From Gemmatimonadaceae bacterium (GTDB lineage: Bacteria > Gemmatimonadota > Gemmatimonadetes > Gemmatimonadales > Gemmatimonadaceae): a stretch of DNA of 64,000 nt. Below are positions 40,953 to 49,382 of the stretch, one piece after another; positions within the stretch are counted from its first letter, which is position 1, and the number at the start of each line of letters is the position of its first letter. The stretch is from positions 1 to 64,000 of the forward strand of contig JACDCY010000001.1 of assembly GCA_013817305.1 (NCBI GenBank), in the 5' to 3' direction. The translations under genes and the position numbers were made by a program. The notes below the pieces were generated by a model. The model was not told the origin of the DNA, ran no database searches, and was given only the letters and a program-made list of their open reading frames with translations.

Positions 40953-42266
40953 TCATGGGAAGGTCGAAAACAGGTCGTGCGTCGGAAATGATGTGACGCT
41001 CGCAAGCGCATCCCATAGCGCGGCTTCGAGCTCGCCGCCGAAGCTTGGCGGGTTCCGGGCGTTAAACAGCGCGACCCACGAGAAGTTGTGATACGAGCGC
41101 ACGAGGATGCTCGTCGTGCCGGGCAGCGATCCCGTGTGCCACCAGGTTGCGTCCCCCTGGGTTGGACGAACCAGCCATCCAGCTGCGTAATAGCACCCAC
41201 TACTGATACATACTGTGGGGCCGTTGCTGGTCATCTCCGCAACGAGGTCAGCCGTGAGGATGTCCGGACGATTGGCGCGGCCATCGACGCCGGCCATGAA
41301 TCGCAAGAGATCGACAGTCGACGAGACCCAGGCGCCGCTTGCATCCATCGCTTCGAGGTGGAAGCCCCCGTAGTTGATGGGCACCGTGCCTTCGCCCGCG
41401 AAAACGGATGGCACCATGGGCGCGGTCATGCCCAGCCCGGGCTCCCCCGGCAAATAGTACTTCACCTCGTCTGGCAGCGCGTCGCGCATGCGCGACTTAC
41501 CCGACCGCGTGCGATTGGCGCCCACGGGCTGGAGCACGCGGGCGCGCACGTACTCCTCGTACCGCATGCCGCTCACACGCTCGATCACGCGACCGAGAAT
41601 GGCATAACCAAAGTTCGAGTAGACGTACTTCTCGCCGGGAGTGAAATCCAACGGCATTCCCTTCATGTAGCGGATGACCGTTTCGGCGGACGCCGGTGCG
41701 GGCGCGTTGACCGCGGTTGCGGCGATCGCCGGCCGATCCATTGGATCGAATCCGCCATTCGGTTTGTTACGATCCCAGCCCCCGGTGTGGTTGAGCAACT
41801 GCCGAATGGTGATCTGCTCCCACCGCGGATCGACGGTCGCTCCCTGTGCAGGGGCGAGGTGCGCGATGAACGGCGCGACGCGATCGTCGAGCTTGAGCTT
41901 GCCTTCTTCGACGAGCTTCATGATGGCGACGCCGGTGATGGGCTTGGACACGCTGGCGATCCGGAACAGCGCGTCAGGCTGCACCGGCGTCTTGTTCTCG
42001 ACATGCGCGTAACCAAAGCCGCGCGCGTAGATCAGCTTGCCGTCGCGCAGCACAGCAACCGCGCCACCGGGAATGGCGTACTTCCGCATCAAATCGGAGA
42101 TGCTCTGATCGTAGTATCCCATTCCCGGCACAGCAGCACCGCTGATCGGAATTTCCTGTTGCGCAGGAGGCGTAACCGGAGGAGACACAGGCGGGGTAGT
42201 CGGCTCTCCGCCGCAGGAAAGCAGAACCGCGAGACAAGCGCTCAGCAACGCTTTTGCGCGTTTCAT
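40953..42266 (-). CDS. Lipoprotein serine hydrolase, beta-lactamase family
   Basis: The 437-residue protein has a lipobox in LLSACLAVLLSCGG (Cys18) and a proline-rich linker. The beta-lactamase-type fold has SVSK (Ser105-Lys108), YSN in KYVYSNFGY and HTGS in WWHTGSLPGT; LLNHTGGWDR lies between. Two Cys in VCISSGCYYAAG may form a disulfide. ATG 42266 chosen; an in-frame ATG at 42272 adds two residues. A mutated copy of its N-terminal part lies at 37909-38003. Confidence 0.88.
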   Translation of the reverse strand: MKRAKALLSACLAVLLSCGGEPTTPPVSPPVTPPAQQEIPISGAAVPGMGYYDQSISDLMRKYAIPGGAVAVLRDGKLIYARGFGYAHVENKTPVQPDALFRIASVSKPITGVAIMKLVEEGKLKLDDRVAPFIAHLAPAQGATVDPRWEQITIRQLLNHTGGWDRNKPNGGFDPMDRPAIAATAVNAPAPASAETVIRYMKGMPLDFTPGEKYVYSNFGYAILGRVIERVSGMRYEEYVRARVLQPVGANRTRSGKSRMRDALPDEVKYYLPGEPGLGMTAPMVPSVFAGEGTVPINYGGFHLEAMDASGAWVSSTVDLLRFMAGVDGRANRPDILTADLVAEMTSNGPTVCISSGCYYAAGWLVRPTQGDATWWHTGSLPGTTSILVRSYHNFSWVALFNARNPPSFGGELEAALWDALASVTSFPTHDLFSTFP

Positions 42267-42267
42267 A
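42246..42267 (-). repeat. Leader repeat, copy 2
   Basis: A 22-base block identical to 40887-40908, covering the start and the MKRAKAL codons of the serine hydrolase lipoprotein. It suggests gene duplication or leader swapping between two otherwise unrelated genes. Confidence 0.75.
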
Positions 42268-42372
42268 GACACGGTGGCGTGCGTCAGGAGCAGCGACCCT
42301 TCTTCATACTCTCCTCCTCAATCTTCAGTGATGAATGATTTTCTTCAGCCGCTGCGTGCAGCGGAAACGGCC

Positions 42373-43377
42373 TCACTCGCAACTCACTGTCGGCCGGAAG
42401 ACCTGGTTGTGATGGCTGGCGTGGGCGCCGCCAATGCCGGTGCCGCCACCGACGACCCAGATCAGGCCGTCCTTGAAAACCGAGCCGTTGATGCCGTGTA
42501 TGGGTATCGGCATGTCGCGAAGGCGGGTCCACTGGCCCGAGCGAGGATCGTAGTACTCATGGTTGGGGGTCATGCCGGTCACGTCCTCGCCGCCCCAGAC
42601 GTGGAAGCAACCCCGGGCCAAAACCCCGTTCATGCCGCTGCGGCCGCTCAGCATCGGCGTTGATGTCGTCCAGGTCTTTGTTTGTGGGTCGAAGACCTCA
42701 TGCGCTGTCGTTTTGAGAGGCGACAATCCGGGGCCGAGGCGCCCTCCGACAACGTGGATGCGGCCGTTGATGACCGCGCCGGTCATGTGATTGCGCTGCG
42801 AGGGTAGATTCGGCAGCACATCCCAGCGATCGGCCGTCGGGTCATAGACGGCGAAATCGTTTCCGCGCGGCGGGCGTCCACCGGCGACGTAGATTTTGCC
42901 CTCGTGCACAAGGGCGACGCCGGCGCTGCGCGCCGTGGGCATCCGCGCCTTCGCGACCCATTCGCCCCTCGCGGGATCCAGTTCGTAGACCGTGTCCACG
43001 TAGGGATCCCCATCAGCCGCAGTTTGGCCGCCGATCAGGTAGATCTTTCCGTTGACGCTGGCCGCCATTCCGTGGTTGTTGAGCTGCGGCAACGGCGGGC
43101 CGAGCTCCCAGCGGTCGCTCGCGAGGTCGTAGATCTGGACGGTACGGACCGTCAGCCGACTCCCCGGATAGCCGCCGAGGAGGTACAGCTTGCCGTTCAA
43201 GTCGGCCACCGGCAACTCTGAGTTGGGTTCGACCAAATTGGCCCGAACACCCCATTCGCCTCCGTCGACAATGGGCGAGGGAGGGGGTGGGGGCGGGTGC
43301 AGGTTCACCGGCGCCTCGGCCGGGGACCCTCCGCATGCGGAAATGAACAAAGCGAGCAGTGCCACTGCGTATTTCAT
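42373..43377 (-). CDS. Kelch-repeat lipoprotein
   Basis: The 334-residue protein has a lipobox (LLALFISACGG) followed by a proline-rich linker and six Kelch blades. Typical blade ends are LNGKLYLLGGY, VNGKIYLIGGQ, HEGKIYVAGGR, INGRIHVVGGR, ARGCFHVWGGE and KDGLIWVVGGG, each followed by a YDP/FDP...W strand. It forms a surface beta-propeller, probably for binding. It is in line with the two upstream-lying lipoprotein hydrolases and could be co-transcribed with them. ATG 43377; an ATG two codons earlier is possible. Confidence 0.88.
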   Translation of the reverse strand: MKYAVALLALFISACGGSPAEAPVNLHPPPPPPSPIVDGGEWGVRANLVEPNSELPVADLNGKLYLLGGYPGSRLTVRTVQIYDLASDRWELGPPLPQLNNHGMAASVNGKIYLIGGQTAADGDPYVDTVYELDPARGEWVAKARMPTARSAGVALVHEGKIYVAGGRPPRGNDFAVYDPTADRWDVLPNLPSQRNHMTGAVINGRIHVVGGRLGPGLSPLKTTAHEVFDPQTKTWTTSTPMLSGRSGMNGVLARGCFHVWGGEDVTGMTPNHEYYDPRSGQWTRLRDMPIPIHGINGSVFKDGLIWVVGGGTGIGGAHASHHNQVFRPTVSCE

Positions 43378-43424
43378 TGACATTCTCCAGGAGGTTCACC
43401 ACGCTTGCCTGTACAGCGACAACG

Positions 43425-43616
43425 CTACTGGCGGGTGTCGATACCAATCTGCTGATGCAGCCAATTCAGTCGATCGAACATTGCCTGTTGATTCAATCCG
43501 TGTCCCGCGTCATACCAGCGGATCGTCCTGGGCTCCGGCGCGGCTGCCTGCAGATCCTCCGCATCGTGCATGGGCACCAGGGTGTCGAACCGTCCGTTTT
43601 GCAGCAACAACGCGGT
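43425..43616 (-). pseudogene. C-terminal fragment of an alpha/beta hydrolase
   Basis: Minus-strand reading LLLQNGRFDTLVPMHDAEDL...RTIRWYDAGHGLNQQAMFD...IGIDTRQ matches the last 65 residues of the intact lipoprotein hydrolase at 39702-40907, which has LLLQNGTLDSLIP and AGHNLNQQAVFD. The nucleophile half is absent. It lies between the Kelch gene and the DUF3500 gene. The divergence suggests an old paralogue, not a fresh copy. Confidence 0.8.
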
Positions 43617-43679
43617 GGGTTCCAATGTATACTTTCGTCTGGTTGGTGCAGTGATGACCCGGCGCTCTGCCGCGTCGTT

Positions 43680-44705
43680 TCAGTGAGCGTGAGGCTGCCG
43701 TGCATAGTGCTTCCTGAGCAGGTCACCTCCGAAATCATTCTCCAGGTCGCGCCAGACAGTGTGGATGTGGTTCGCGCCACTCTGTGAGTTGTCGTATTCG
43801 ACCAGCAGGGTAGGGCCGTGGATGCGGTAGTAGTGCGGCTGGCCAGGCTGGTTCGCACCAGCCCAGGCAAAGTGCAGGCGCTCGAACCCGGCCTCCTCGA
43901 TGCGCCGCAACTGCCGAGATGCGGAGGAGTCTGCCATCCGTCCGGCGTATAGTTCGAGCAGCCGACGCAACCGCCGCTGCTGGTCGACCGTCATCTCGCC
44001 AGCGGGCAGGCCGGCGAACGCCATCGATCGTACAGCGGGATCGTTGCCGGTGACGATGTCCCCGAATGTCTGCGCGGCGATGGTGGCGCGGGCGCGTTGC
44101 CGAGGATCGAGCATCCGGAGCAGCTCGAAGCCGAGGTCCTCTTCCCCAGCGAGCAGTCGATATCCCTGCTGCGGACCGGTGGGGACGCGCGCCGGGTTGG
44201 CGCCCATGAAGAGCGGCGCGATGACCTGCCCATGCGGGCCGAGATCCGTGACGTTGACCGAGAGGTGATGGCCCTCGAAGCGCCACCCCCTCGGCTGTGT
44301 TTCACCTGATCCAACGAAGAGCGAAAAAAAATAGAGCCTCGGATCACGGCGAGGCACCCAGGGAAATCCTTCGAGCTCGCCAAGCGTGCCTTCCAGCTCG
44401 ATGACGCCCCGCGCGAGTTTGGTGCCGCGCTCGCTCAACCCGGTGCCGAGCAATCCGAACGCTGCTGCACGTTGCTCGGCATTCATGTCCCGCAGGGGGA
44501 AACCAGCCCGCCGTTGCGGCACGTACGCCCAGTTGGTGCGTTCCGGATCGTCGAAGCGAAACGATGCGGTGGCACGCTCCCTCCCACTCAGGGTGGAGAG
44601 GAACATCCGTGCGGGCGCGGCCAATGCCGCTGTGTCAGCGCCGGATGCCCCGTCCGAGCGGGCGGGCGACTGGGCGCCGCACCCCGTGAGGGCAAGGGTG
44701 AGCAC
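43680..44705 (-). CDS. DUF3500 domain lipoprotein-like protein
   Basis: The protein is about 341 residues from a GTG at 44705. Family hallmarks are RFDDPERTNWAYVPQRRAG, FEGHHLSVNVT and EYDNSQSGANHIHTVWRD. The leader LTLALTGC has a lipobox but is too short for a normal signal peptide. Extending the frame upstream gives LRPAGVVATVLTLALTGC, a proper leader, but without a start codon. An ATG at 44740 (overlapping the esterase stop) would supply it after a one-base shift. So either a weak GTG start or a 5' frameshift. Confidence 0.8.
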   Translation of the reverse strand: MLTLALTGCGAQSPARSDGASGADTAALAAPARMFLSTLSGRERATASFRFDDPERTNWAYVPQRRAGFPLRDMNAEQRAAAFGLLGTGLSERGTKLARGVIELEGTLGELEGFPWVPRRDPRLYFFSLFVGSGETQPRGWRFEGHHLSVNVTDLGPHGQVIAPLFMGANPARVPTGPQQGYRLLAGEEDLGFELLRMLDPRQRARATIAAQTFGDIVTGNDPAVRSMAFAGLPAGEMTVDQQRRLRRLLELYAGRMADSSASRQLRRIEEAGFERLHFAWAGANQPGQPHYYRIHGPTLLVEYDNSQSGANHIHTVWRDLENDFGGDLLRKHYARQPHAH

Positions 44706-44736
44706 GGTGGCGACTACGCCTGCGGGTCTGAGCTAG

Positions 44737-45195
44737 TCATTGGGCTAACACGCCGTTGTTTTGCAGCCATTTCTTGACGATCCCCGGCCATTCTCTGGTG
44801 ATGGGAGCAGGCGTCGTGCGTATCCCGAACGCGTGACCGCCCTTGGCATTGAAGCGCATGTCGACCCGAAACCCCCGCGTCATTCAAAGCCCGACCATAA
44901 GCCATTGAATGTCTTACATCGTCGGTGGGGTCGTCCATGGCGTGGATCAACAATGTTGGCGGAGCCTTGCCGCTGATTTCAACCCACGGAGAAAGCTGAA
45001 GATCCCGCTTAGGGCTGCTCTCATCCCAGAGATGTCCCGGATATAGCAGGATCGCGAATTCAGGTCGCAAAGACTCACGATCAGCAGCGTCTACCGGTCC
45101 ATAGGTGCGCCTCTCCGCGTTGCTCACGGCCGCGGTGAGGTGCCCGCCGGCAGAAAAACCGATAACGCCGATCTGCCTGGGAGAGAGCCGACTGA
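44737..45195 (-). pseudogene. Truncated and frameshifted alpha/beta hydrolase (acetyl-esterase-like)
   Basis: The remnant begins at the queG end with SPRQIGVIGFSAGGHLTA (nucleophile Ser) and continues to APPTLLIHAMDDPTDDV (Asp). After LNDAGV the frame is lost. One extra base in the CCC at 44865-44867 explains this, because the next frame reads VDMRFNAKGGHAFGIRT...EWPGIVKKWLQNN to a stop. The N-terminal half is replaced by the 3' end of queG, placing a deletion junction at about 45195. Confidence 0.8.
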
Positions 45196-46227
45196 CTAGC
45201 GTCGAGCGGAGAGCACGTCGAGCGCCCATGCGGCGTGCTCGCGCACGAGCGGTTCCTCATCGTCAAGTGCGCGCGTGAGCACCTCGACGTCGTCCGCTGT
45301 GCCGACGTTTCCGAGCACCACGGCCGCGTTGCGCTTGAGCCCCCGCAGCTTGGCGCGCTTCATGGGCGAGCCCTTGAACTCCGCCGAGAAATCGTCCGGC
45401 GAGCGCGCGAGCATCTCGAGCGCGAGCTGACGCGAATCCTTCCCCGCAATCGCCGGGCGGGACGCATACGGTGAATCGTCCGGAAGCGCGCGGGAAAAGC
45501 GGATGTTCCACGGGCAGACATCCTGACAGATGTCGCAGCCGTAAACGTTCTCTCCGACGGCATTGTGCCACGCCTTCGGAATGTCTCCCTTCAGCTCGAT
45601 GGTGAGATACGAAATGCAGCGAGTGGCATCGAGCACCCGAGGCGCGACGAATGCTTCGGTCGGGCAGGCGTCCAGGCAGCGCGTACACGTGCCGCACCGA
45701 TCCGCCTCGAACGGGGCGTCCGGCTCCAACTCGAGATCGATCAGCAGCGCTCCGATGAAAAAGAAGGAACCGAGCTCCGGGTTCACCAGCATTGTGTTCT
45801 TGCCGAACCAGCCGAGCCCCGCCTTCCGGGCGAGATCCCGCTCGAGGATCGGGCCCGTGTCCACGTACGCTTTCCCGCCGATGTCGCGCCCGGTCTCGCT
45901 GCTCAGCCACGCGTGCAGCGTGCGAAGGCGTTGAGTCATGACGTCGTGGTAGTCGTCGCCACGCGCGTACCTCGCGACGGGCCCGGCAGGGGCGGTCCCC
46001 CCGTAATTCATCCCGACCACCACGGCGGACTTCACGTTCACGTACACACTGCTGGGATCTGCGCGTTTCCCGGCGCCGCGCGCGAGGTACGTCATCCCGC
46101 CCGCGAAGCCCTTGGCGAGCCATTGCTCGAACAACGGGGCCGACTCGGCAGGTCCCAGTCGCGCAATTCCGGAAAGCTCGAATCCAAGCGCACTCGCTTG
46201 CGACTTGATCCTGTCTTCGAGGCTCAT
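45196..46227 (-). CDS. queG: Epoxyqueuosine reductase
   Basis: Last step of queuosine tRNA modification, a cobalamin and two-[4Fe-4S] enzyme. The 343-residue protein has DDYHDVM, then the ferredoxin cysteines CGTCTRCLDACP and CISYLT...CDICQDVCPWN. The C-terminal HEAT-like segment KLRGLKRNAAVVLGNVG is also typical. Length matches the short QueG form. The start overlap (ATGA) couples it to a small upstream gene. The 3' end is a junction with decayed DNA, yet the reading frame and C-terminus look complete. Confidence 0.93.
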   Translation of the reverse strand: MSLEDRIKSQASALGFELSGIARLGPAESAPLFEQWLAKGFAGGMTYLARGAGKRADPSSVYVNVKSAVVVGMNYGGTAPAGPVARYARGDDYHDVMTQRLRTLHAWLSSETGRDIGGKAYVDTGPILERDLARKAGLGWFGKNTMLVNPELGSFFFIGALLIDLELEPDAPFEADRCGTCTRCLDACPTEAFVAPRVLDATRCISYLTIELKGDIPKAWHNAVGENVYGCDICQDVCPWNIRFSRALPDDSPYASRPAIAGKDSRQLALEMLARSPDDFSAEFKGSPMKRAKLRGLKRNAAVVLGNVGTADDVEVLTRALDDEEPLVREHAAWALDVLSARR

Positions 46228-46472
46228 GTGTCGGACACCGACCAGAGGGCGTAACGCTCCACGTCACGCGCTGGCGGCACGGTGTCGTGTTCGCCGTAAG
46301 CGGTGTGCATCCGCCATCGAAGGTAGGTGCGGTCCGGGAGGGGAAGGAACGGGAATCGCTTATACCAATGCCGATTCCGGAAACGCCACGCGACGCGGGT
46401 GAGCGCGATGGCGAGACGGGGACGGCGAAGCGATCGGGCGGCCAGGCTCCCGGTCAGGCGTAACCACTGCAT
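46224..46472 (-). CDS. Small conserved-looking hypothetical protein
   Basis: The 82-residue basic protein is rich in aromatic residues: ALTRVAWRFRNRHWYKRFPFLPLPDRTYLRWRMHTAYGE, then PPARDVERYALW. I do not assign it a family, but the ordered pattern and the ATGA overlap with queG support a real gene. No signal peptide or membrane segment. Confidence 0.55.
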   Translation of the reverse strand: MQWLRLTGSLAARSLRRPRLAIALTRVAWRFRNRHWYKRFPFLPLPDRTYLRWRMHTAYGEHDTVPPARDVERYALWSVSDT

Positions 46473-46489
46473 GTTTGAACTTAAGTGAT

Positions 46490-46972
46490 ATGGCTTCCGA
46501 ACATCTGATCGGCCTCATCTCCGATACTCACGGGCTGCTCCGCCCCGACGTGCATGACGCGCTGAAGGGGGTGGAGCTCATCCTGCACGCCGGGGACGTG
46601 GGCGGCGAGGAAATCCTGCACGAGCTCCGGACGATCGCGCCGACGCTGGCGGTCGGGGGCAACACCGACGCTCCAGCGCCGTACCTGGAGAGCGAGATCG
46701 TGCGCGAGATTGGCGGGCTGACCGTGCATGTGAGTCACGGCCACGAGATCGGCCGGCTGACGCCGGATCGCCTGCTCGCGCGGTACCCGCAGGATATCGT
46801 CGTGTACGGGCACACTCACAGGCAGTTCCTGCTCGAGTGGGAAGGCCGGATCGTGGTGAATCCCGGCGCTGCCGGCCAGCGCCGATTCGATCTCGCTCCG
46901 AGCGTCGCGCGACTTACGATCGCGGACGGCGCGGCTCGCGTCGACTTCGCGGAGCTCGCTGCCGCGGACTGA
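46490..46972 (+). CDS. YfcE-type metallophosphoesterase
   Basis: The 160-residue phosphodiesterase has the full binuclear metal set: SDTHG at the N-terminus, HAGDVG, GGNTD, VSHGHE and GHTHRQ, then NPGAAGQRR. YfcE/MJ0936-like proteins hydrolyse phosphodiesters in the cytoplasm. The ATG at 46490 is preferred over a TTG at 46475. Convergent with the next gene, with only 16 bases between. Confidence 0.92.
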   Translation: MASEHLIGLISDTHGLLRPDVHDALKGVELILHAGDVGGEEILHELRTIAPTLAVGGNTDAPAPYLESEIVREIGGLTVHVSHGHEIGRLTPDRLLARYPQDIVVYGHTHRQFLLEWEGRIVVNPGAAGQRRFDLAPSVARLTIADGAARVDFAELAAAD

Positions 46973-46988
46973 GCGTCGATCCTCAGCT

Positions 46989-48389
46989 TTAAAGAAACGA
47001 GCTGCCTTCCAGTCCCCGGGGGTGTGGTATCGACAGCGCAGTGAGCGCGCTGGGCATCAGGTCGACGGTTCGCAATGGCGTCCGCGCCGGCGGCTTGCTC
47101 GCGAGCAGAGGCACCAGCATGTGGTCGCGGTGCAGCGCGCCGTGCGACGATACGTGGGGAATCGGCTCGAACCCGGCGCGCAGGTCCCAATCGCGAGCTG
47201 CGGACAGGATGATATCGCCGGTGCGCGGTGAGCTGGCGATGCGGGCGATCTGAACGAGCGCGTCAGGGTATTCGCTTCCGAGCGTCGCCGCATGAGACTC
47301 GTCACCGGTAATCGCCAGCCGCTCGCCGATGCCGAGTGGATCGCCGCTGCCGGGGCGATACGAGTAGCTGTTCGCGGTCCACTCGAGCAGCGCGGAGCCG
47401 GCGGCGCGCGAGCGTATCTCGCACTTCGTGCCGGCGTACGGCAACAGCAGTAGATCCGTTGAGTCCCGGGCGAGCAAGCTGGAAGCCAGCGCGCTCCATT
47501 CGGATGCGAGCGCCGGCCATCCCCGCTTGGTCCTGGACTCCAGGTCAACGTAGAGGTGCGCCATCGCGTTGCCGCTCACCATCACGGCGGTGCGCGGGTC
47601 GCGCGTAAAGATCCACGGATGCGCGACAGGACGATGTCCGAGCTGCTGCAGCACCCCCACCAGATCCTCGTGGGCTCTGATGGGAGTGTGGCCGTGATCG
47701 CTCACTACCCACAGATGCGTCGCCTCCCATGACCCCGACCGTTCGAGGTCGCGCCGCATCGCGGCTATGGTGTCGTCGACGATGCGAAGCGCGGCGACGA
47801 CGTCCTTCGATTCGTGGCCAAAAGCGTGCGAGACCTTGTCGACTCCGGTGAATGCGGCGAAGACGAAGTCCGGCTTGTGCTCACGCGCATCTTTCACCAG
47901 CCGGCGCGAGACGTACCTGTCGATCTCCAGCCACCCCGCAACGTCGCCGCGAAAGTGCGTCCAGGCGGTGCGTGCCGCGAACACCGGCCCGCGCGTGAAG
48001 CAACGAGAGGGATCGAGTCCACGTGTCACCACGCTCATGGCGCCAAGCGAATTGGGCGCCAGCTCGAACATCGTCTTCGATCCGGGATCCAGATCCTGGT
48101 CCACGAGCCGCATGTCGATCCCGACATAGCTGCGCGAATGTCCGGGAGTCGAACAGTCCTTGCGGGAGCGGTCGTACCATCGCAGACCGGGCATCCCCAC
48201 AGACCCCGGGTGCCTGCCCATCAGAAAAGGGATGTAGGCGGGACCCGTGACAGAGGGGAAGACGGACGTTATCTCGTGCAGCCCGCCTGCGCCCAGCAGG
48301 GCCGCCATGGCGGGGAGCGCGCCGGAGGCAATCGCGGTCCTCAGCGTGTCGGTGCGGACGCCGTCGGCGACGAGGATTATTATCGGCAA
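46989..48389 (-). CDS. Alkaline-phosphatase-superfamily phosphodiesterase/nucleotide pyrophosphatase
   Basis: The 466-residue protein starts with metal-binding VADGVRTD and a candidate nucleophile Thr/Ser in SVFPSVTGPAY. Further metal sites are TGVDKVSHAFGHE and VVSDHGHTPI, with a His near the C-terminus in SSHGALHRDHM. This is the nucleotide pyrophosphatase/phosphodiesterase arrangement. No signal peptide is evident, so the location is uncertain. Divergent from the LOG-family gene over 35 bases. Confidence 0.88.
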   Translation of the reverse strand: MPIIILVADGVRTDTLRTAIASGALPAMAALLGAGGLHEITSVFPSVTGPAYIPFLMGRHPGSVGMPGLRWYDRSRKDCSTPGHSRSYVGIDMRLVDQDLDPGSKTMFELAPNSLGAMSVVTRGLDPSRCFTRGPVFAARTAWTHFRGDVAGWLEIDRYVSRRLVKDAREHKPDFVFAAFTGVDKVSHAFGHESKDVVAALRIVDDTIAAMRRDLERSGSWEATHLWVVSDHGHTPIRAHEDLVGVLQQLGHRPVAHPWIFTRDPRTAVMVSGNAMAHLYVDLESRTKRGWPALASEWSALASSLLARDSTDLLLLPYAGTKCEIRSRAAGSALLEWTANSYSYRPGSGDPLGIGERLAITGDESHAATLGSEYPDALVQIARIASSPRTGDIILSAARDWDLRAGFEPIPHVSSHGALHRDHMLVPLLASKPPARTPLRTVDLMPSALTALSIPHPRGLEGSSFL

Positions 48390-48424
48390 TAGATTCCGGC
48401 GACGACCTTCAGCGTGGCAACGAC

Positions 48425-49354
48425 ATGAAGAAGAAGCAAAAAGATACTCCGAAGCCCAAGTCGCGCCGCAAGAAAAGCGCGCGCACCACCACGGGAAAGC
48501 CGATGAATTCCGCCGTGCTCGCGTCGGCGGAGGAGTCGTCGCTGGCCGCGTTGAAGGAGCGAACCGAGGTCGGCCACCGTAAGGCGGGCCGCACTCCGCC
48601 GTCGCAGGCGACTGATGTACGGCACGCGGGCGCGACCCGGGTAATCGACGAAGCTATCCGCGACCACGTGGTGGTCACGGAAGACGAAAAGCTCCTGCAG
48701 CACGGGCACGTCGAAGCCGACTTCATTCGGAGCGATCCGTGGCGGGTGCTCCGAATCATGAGCGAGTTCATCGAGGGGTTTGACGTTCTCGCAAAAACGG
48801 AAAAGGGGGTGTCGGTTTTCGGGTCGGCGCGCGTAGGGCCGGAAGATCCGCAGTACCAGAAGGCGGTCGAGGTGTCGCGGCTGCTCGCCGTGGCCGGATT
48901 CTCGATCCTCACGGGCGCCGGTCCGGGGATCATGGAGGCTGCGAACAAGGGCGCGCGCCTTGGTGGCGGACCGTCGATCGGATGCAACATCGAGCTGCCC
49001 TTCGAGCAGGGCGCGAACCCCTACGTCGATACGCTCGTGAACTTCCGCTACTTCTTCGTGCGGAAAACGATGTTCATCAAGTACTCGTCGGCATTCATAA
49101 TTTTCCCCGGCGGGTTCGGGACGCTGGACGAACTGTTCGAGGCGGTCACGCTGATTCAAACGGGCAAGATATACCAGTTTCCGGTGATTCTGATGGGACG
49201 ACGGTACTGGGCCGGTCTGCTCCGCTGGCTCAACACGCGCGTCCTCGTGGAGAAGAAAATCGCGGCGAGCGATCTGGACCTGCTGCTGTTGACGGACGAT
49301 CCCGAGGAAGCGGCGCAGGCGGTGATTACCGCCCACGATGCGTCGAACAAGTAG
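48425..49354 (+). CDS. LOG-family protein (TIGR00730, cytokinin-riboside monophosphate phosphoribohydrolase-like)
   Basis: The 309-residue protein has a Lys/Arg-rich N-terminal 50 residues, then the LOG Rossmann domain: VSVFGSARVG, GAGPGIMEAANKGA and the diagnostic PGGFGTLDE. Bacterial members hydrolyse the N-glycosidic bond of nucleoside monophosphates; the physiological substrate is unclear. The basic N-terminal tail is longer than in minimal LOG proteins. greA follows after 28 bases. Confidence 0.9.
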   Translation: MKKKQKDTPKPKSRRKKSARTTTGKPMNSAVLASAEESSLAALKERTEVGHRKAGRTPPSQATDVRHAGATRVIDEAIRDHVVVTEDEKLLQHGHVEADFIRSDPWRVLRIMSEFIEGFDVLAKTEKGVSVFGSARVGPEDPQYQKAVEVSRLLAVAGFSILTGAGPGIMEAANKGARLGGGPSIGCNIELPFEQGANPYVDTLVNFRYFFVRKTMFIKYSSAFIIFPGGFGTLDELFEAVTLIQTGKIYQFPVILMGRRYWAGLLRWLNTRVLVEKKIAASDLDLLLLTDDPEEAAQAVITAHDASNK

Positions 49355-49382
49355 CTTGTGAGAGTCACCAGTCCCCACGGAA

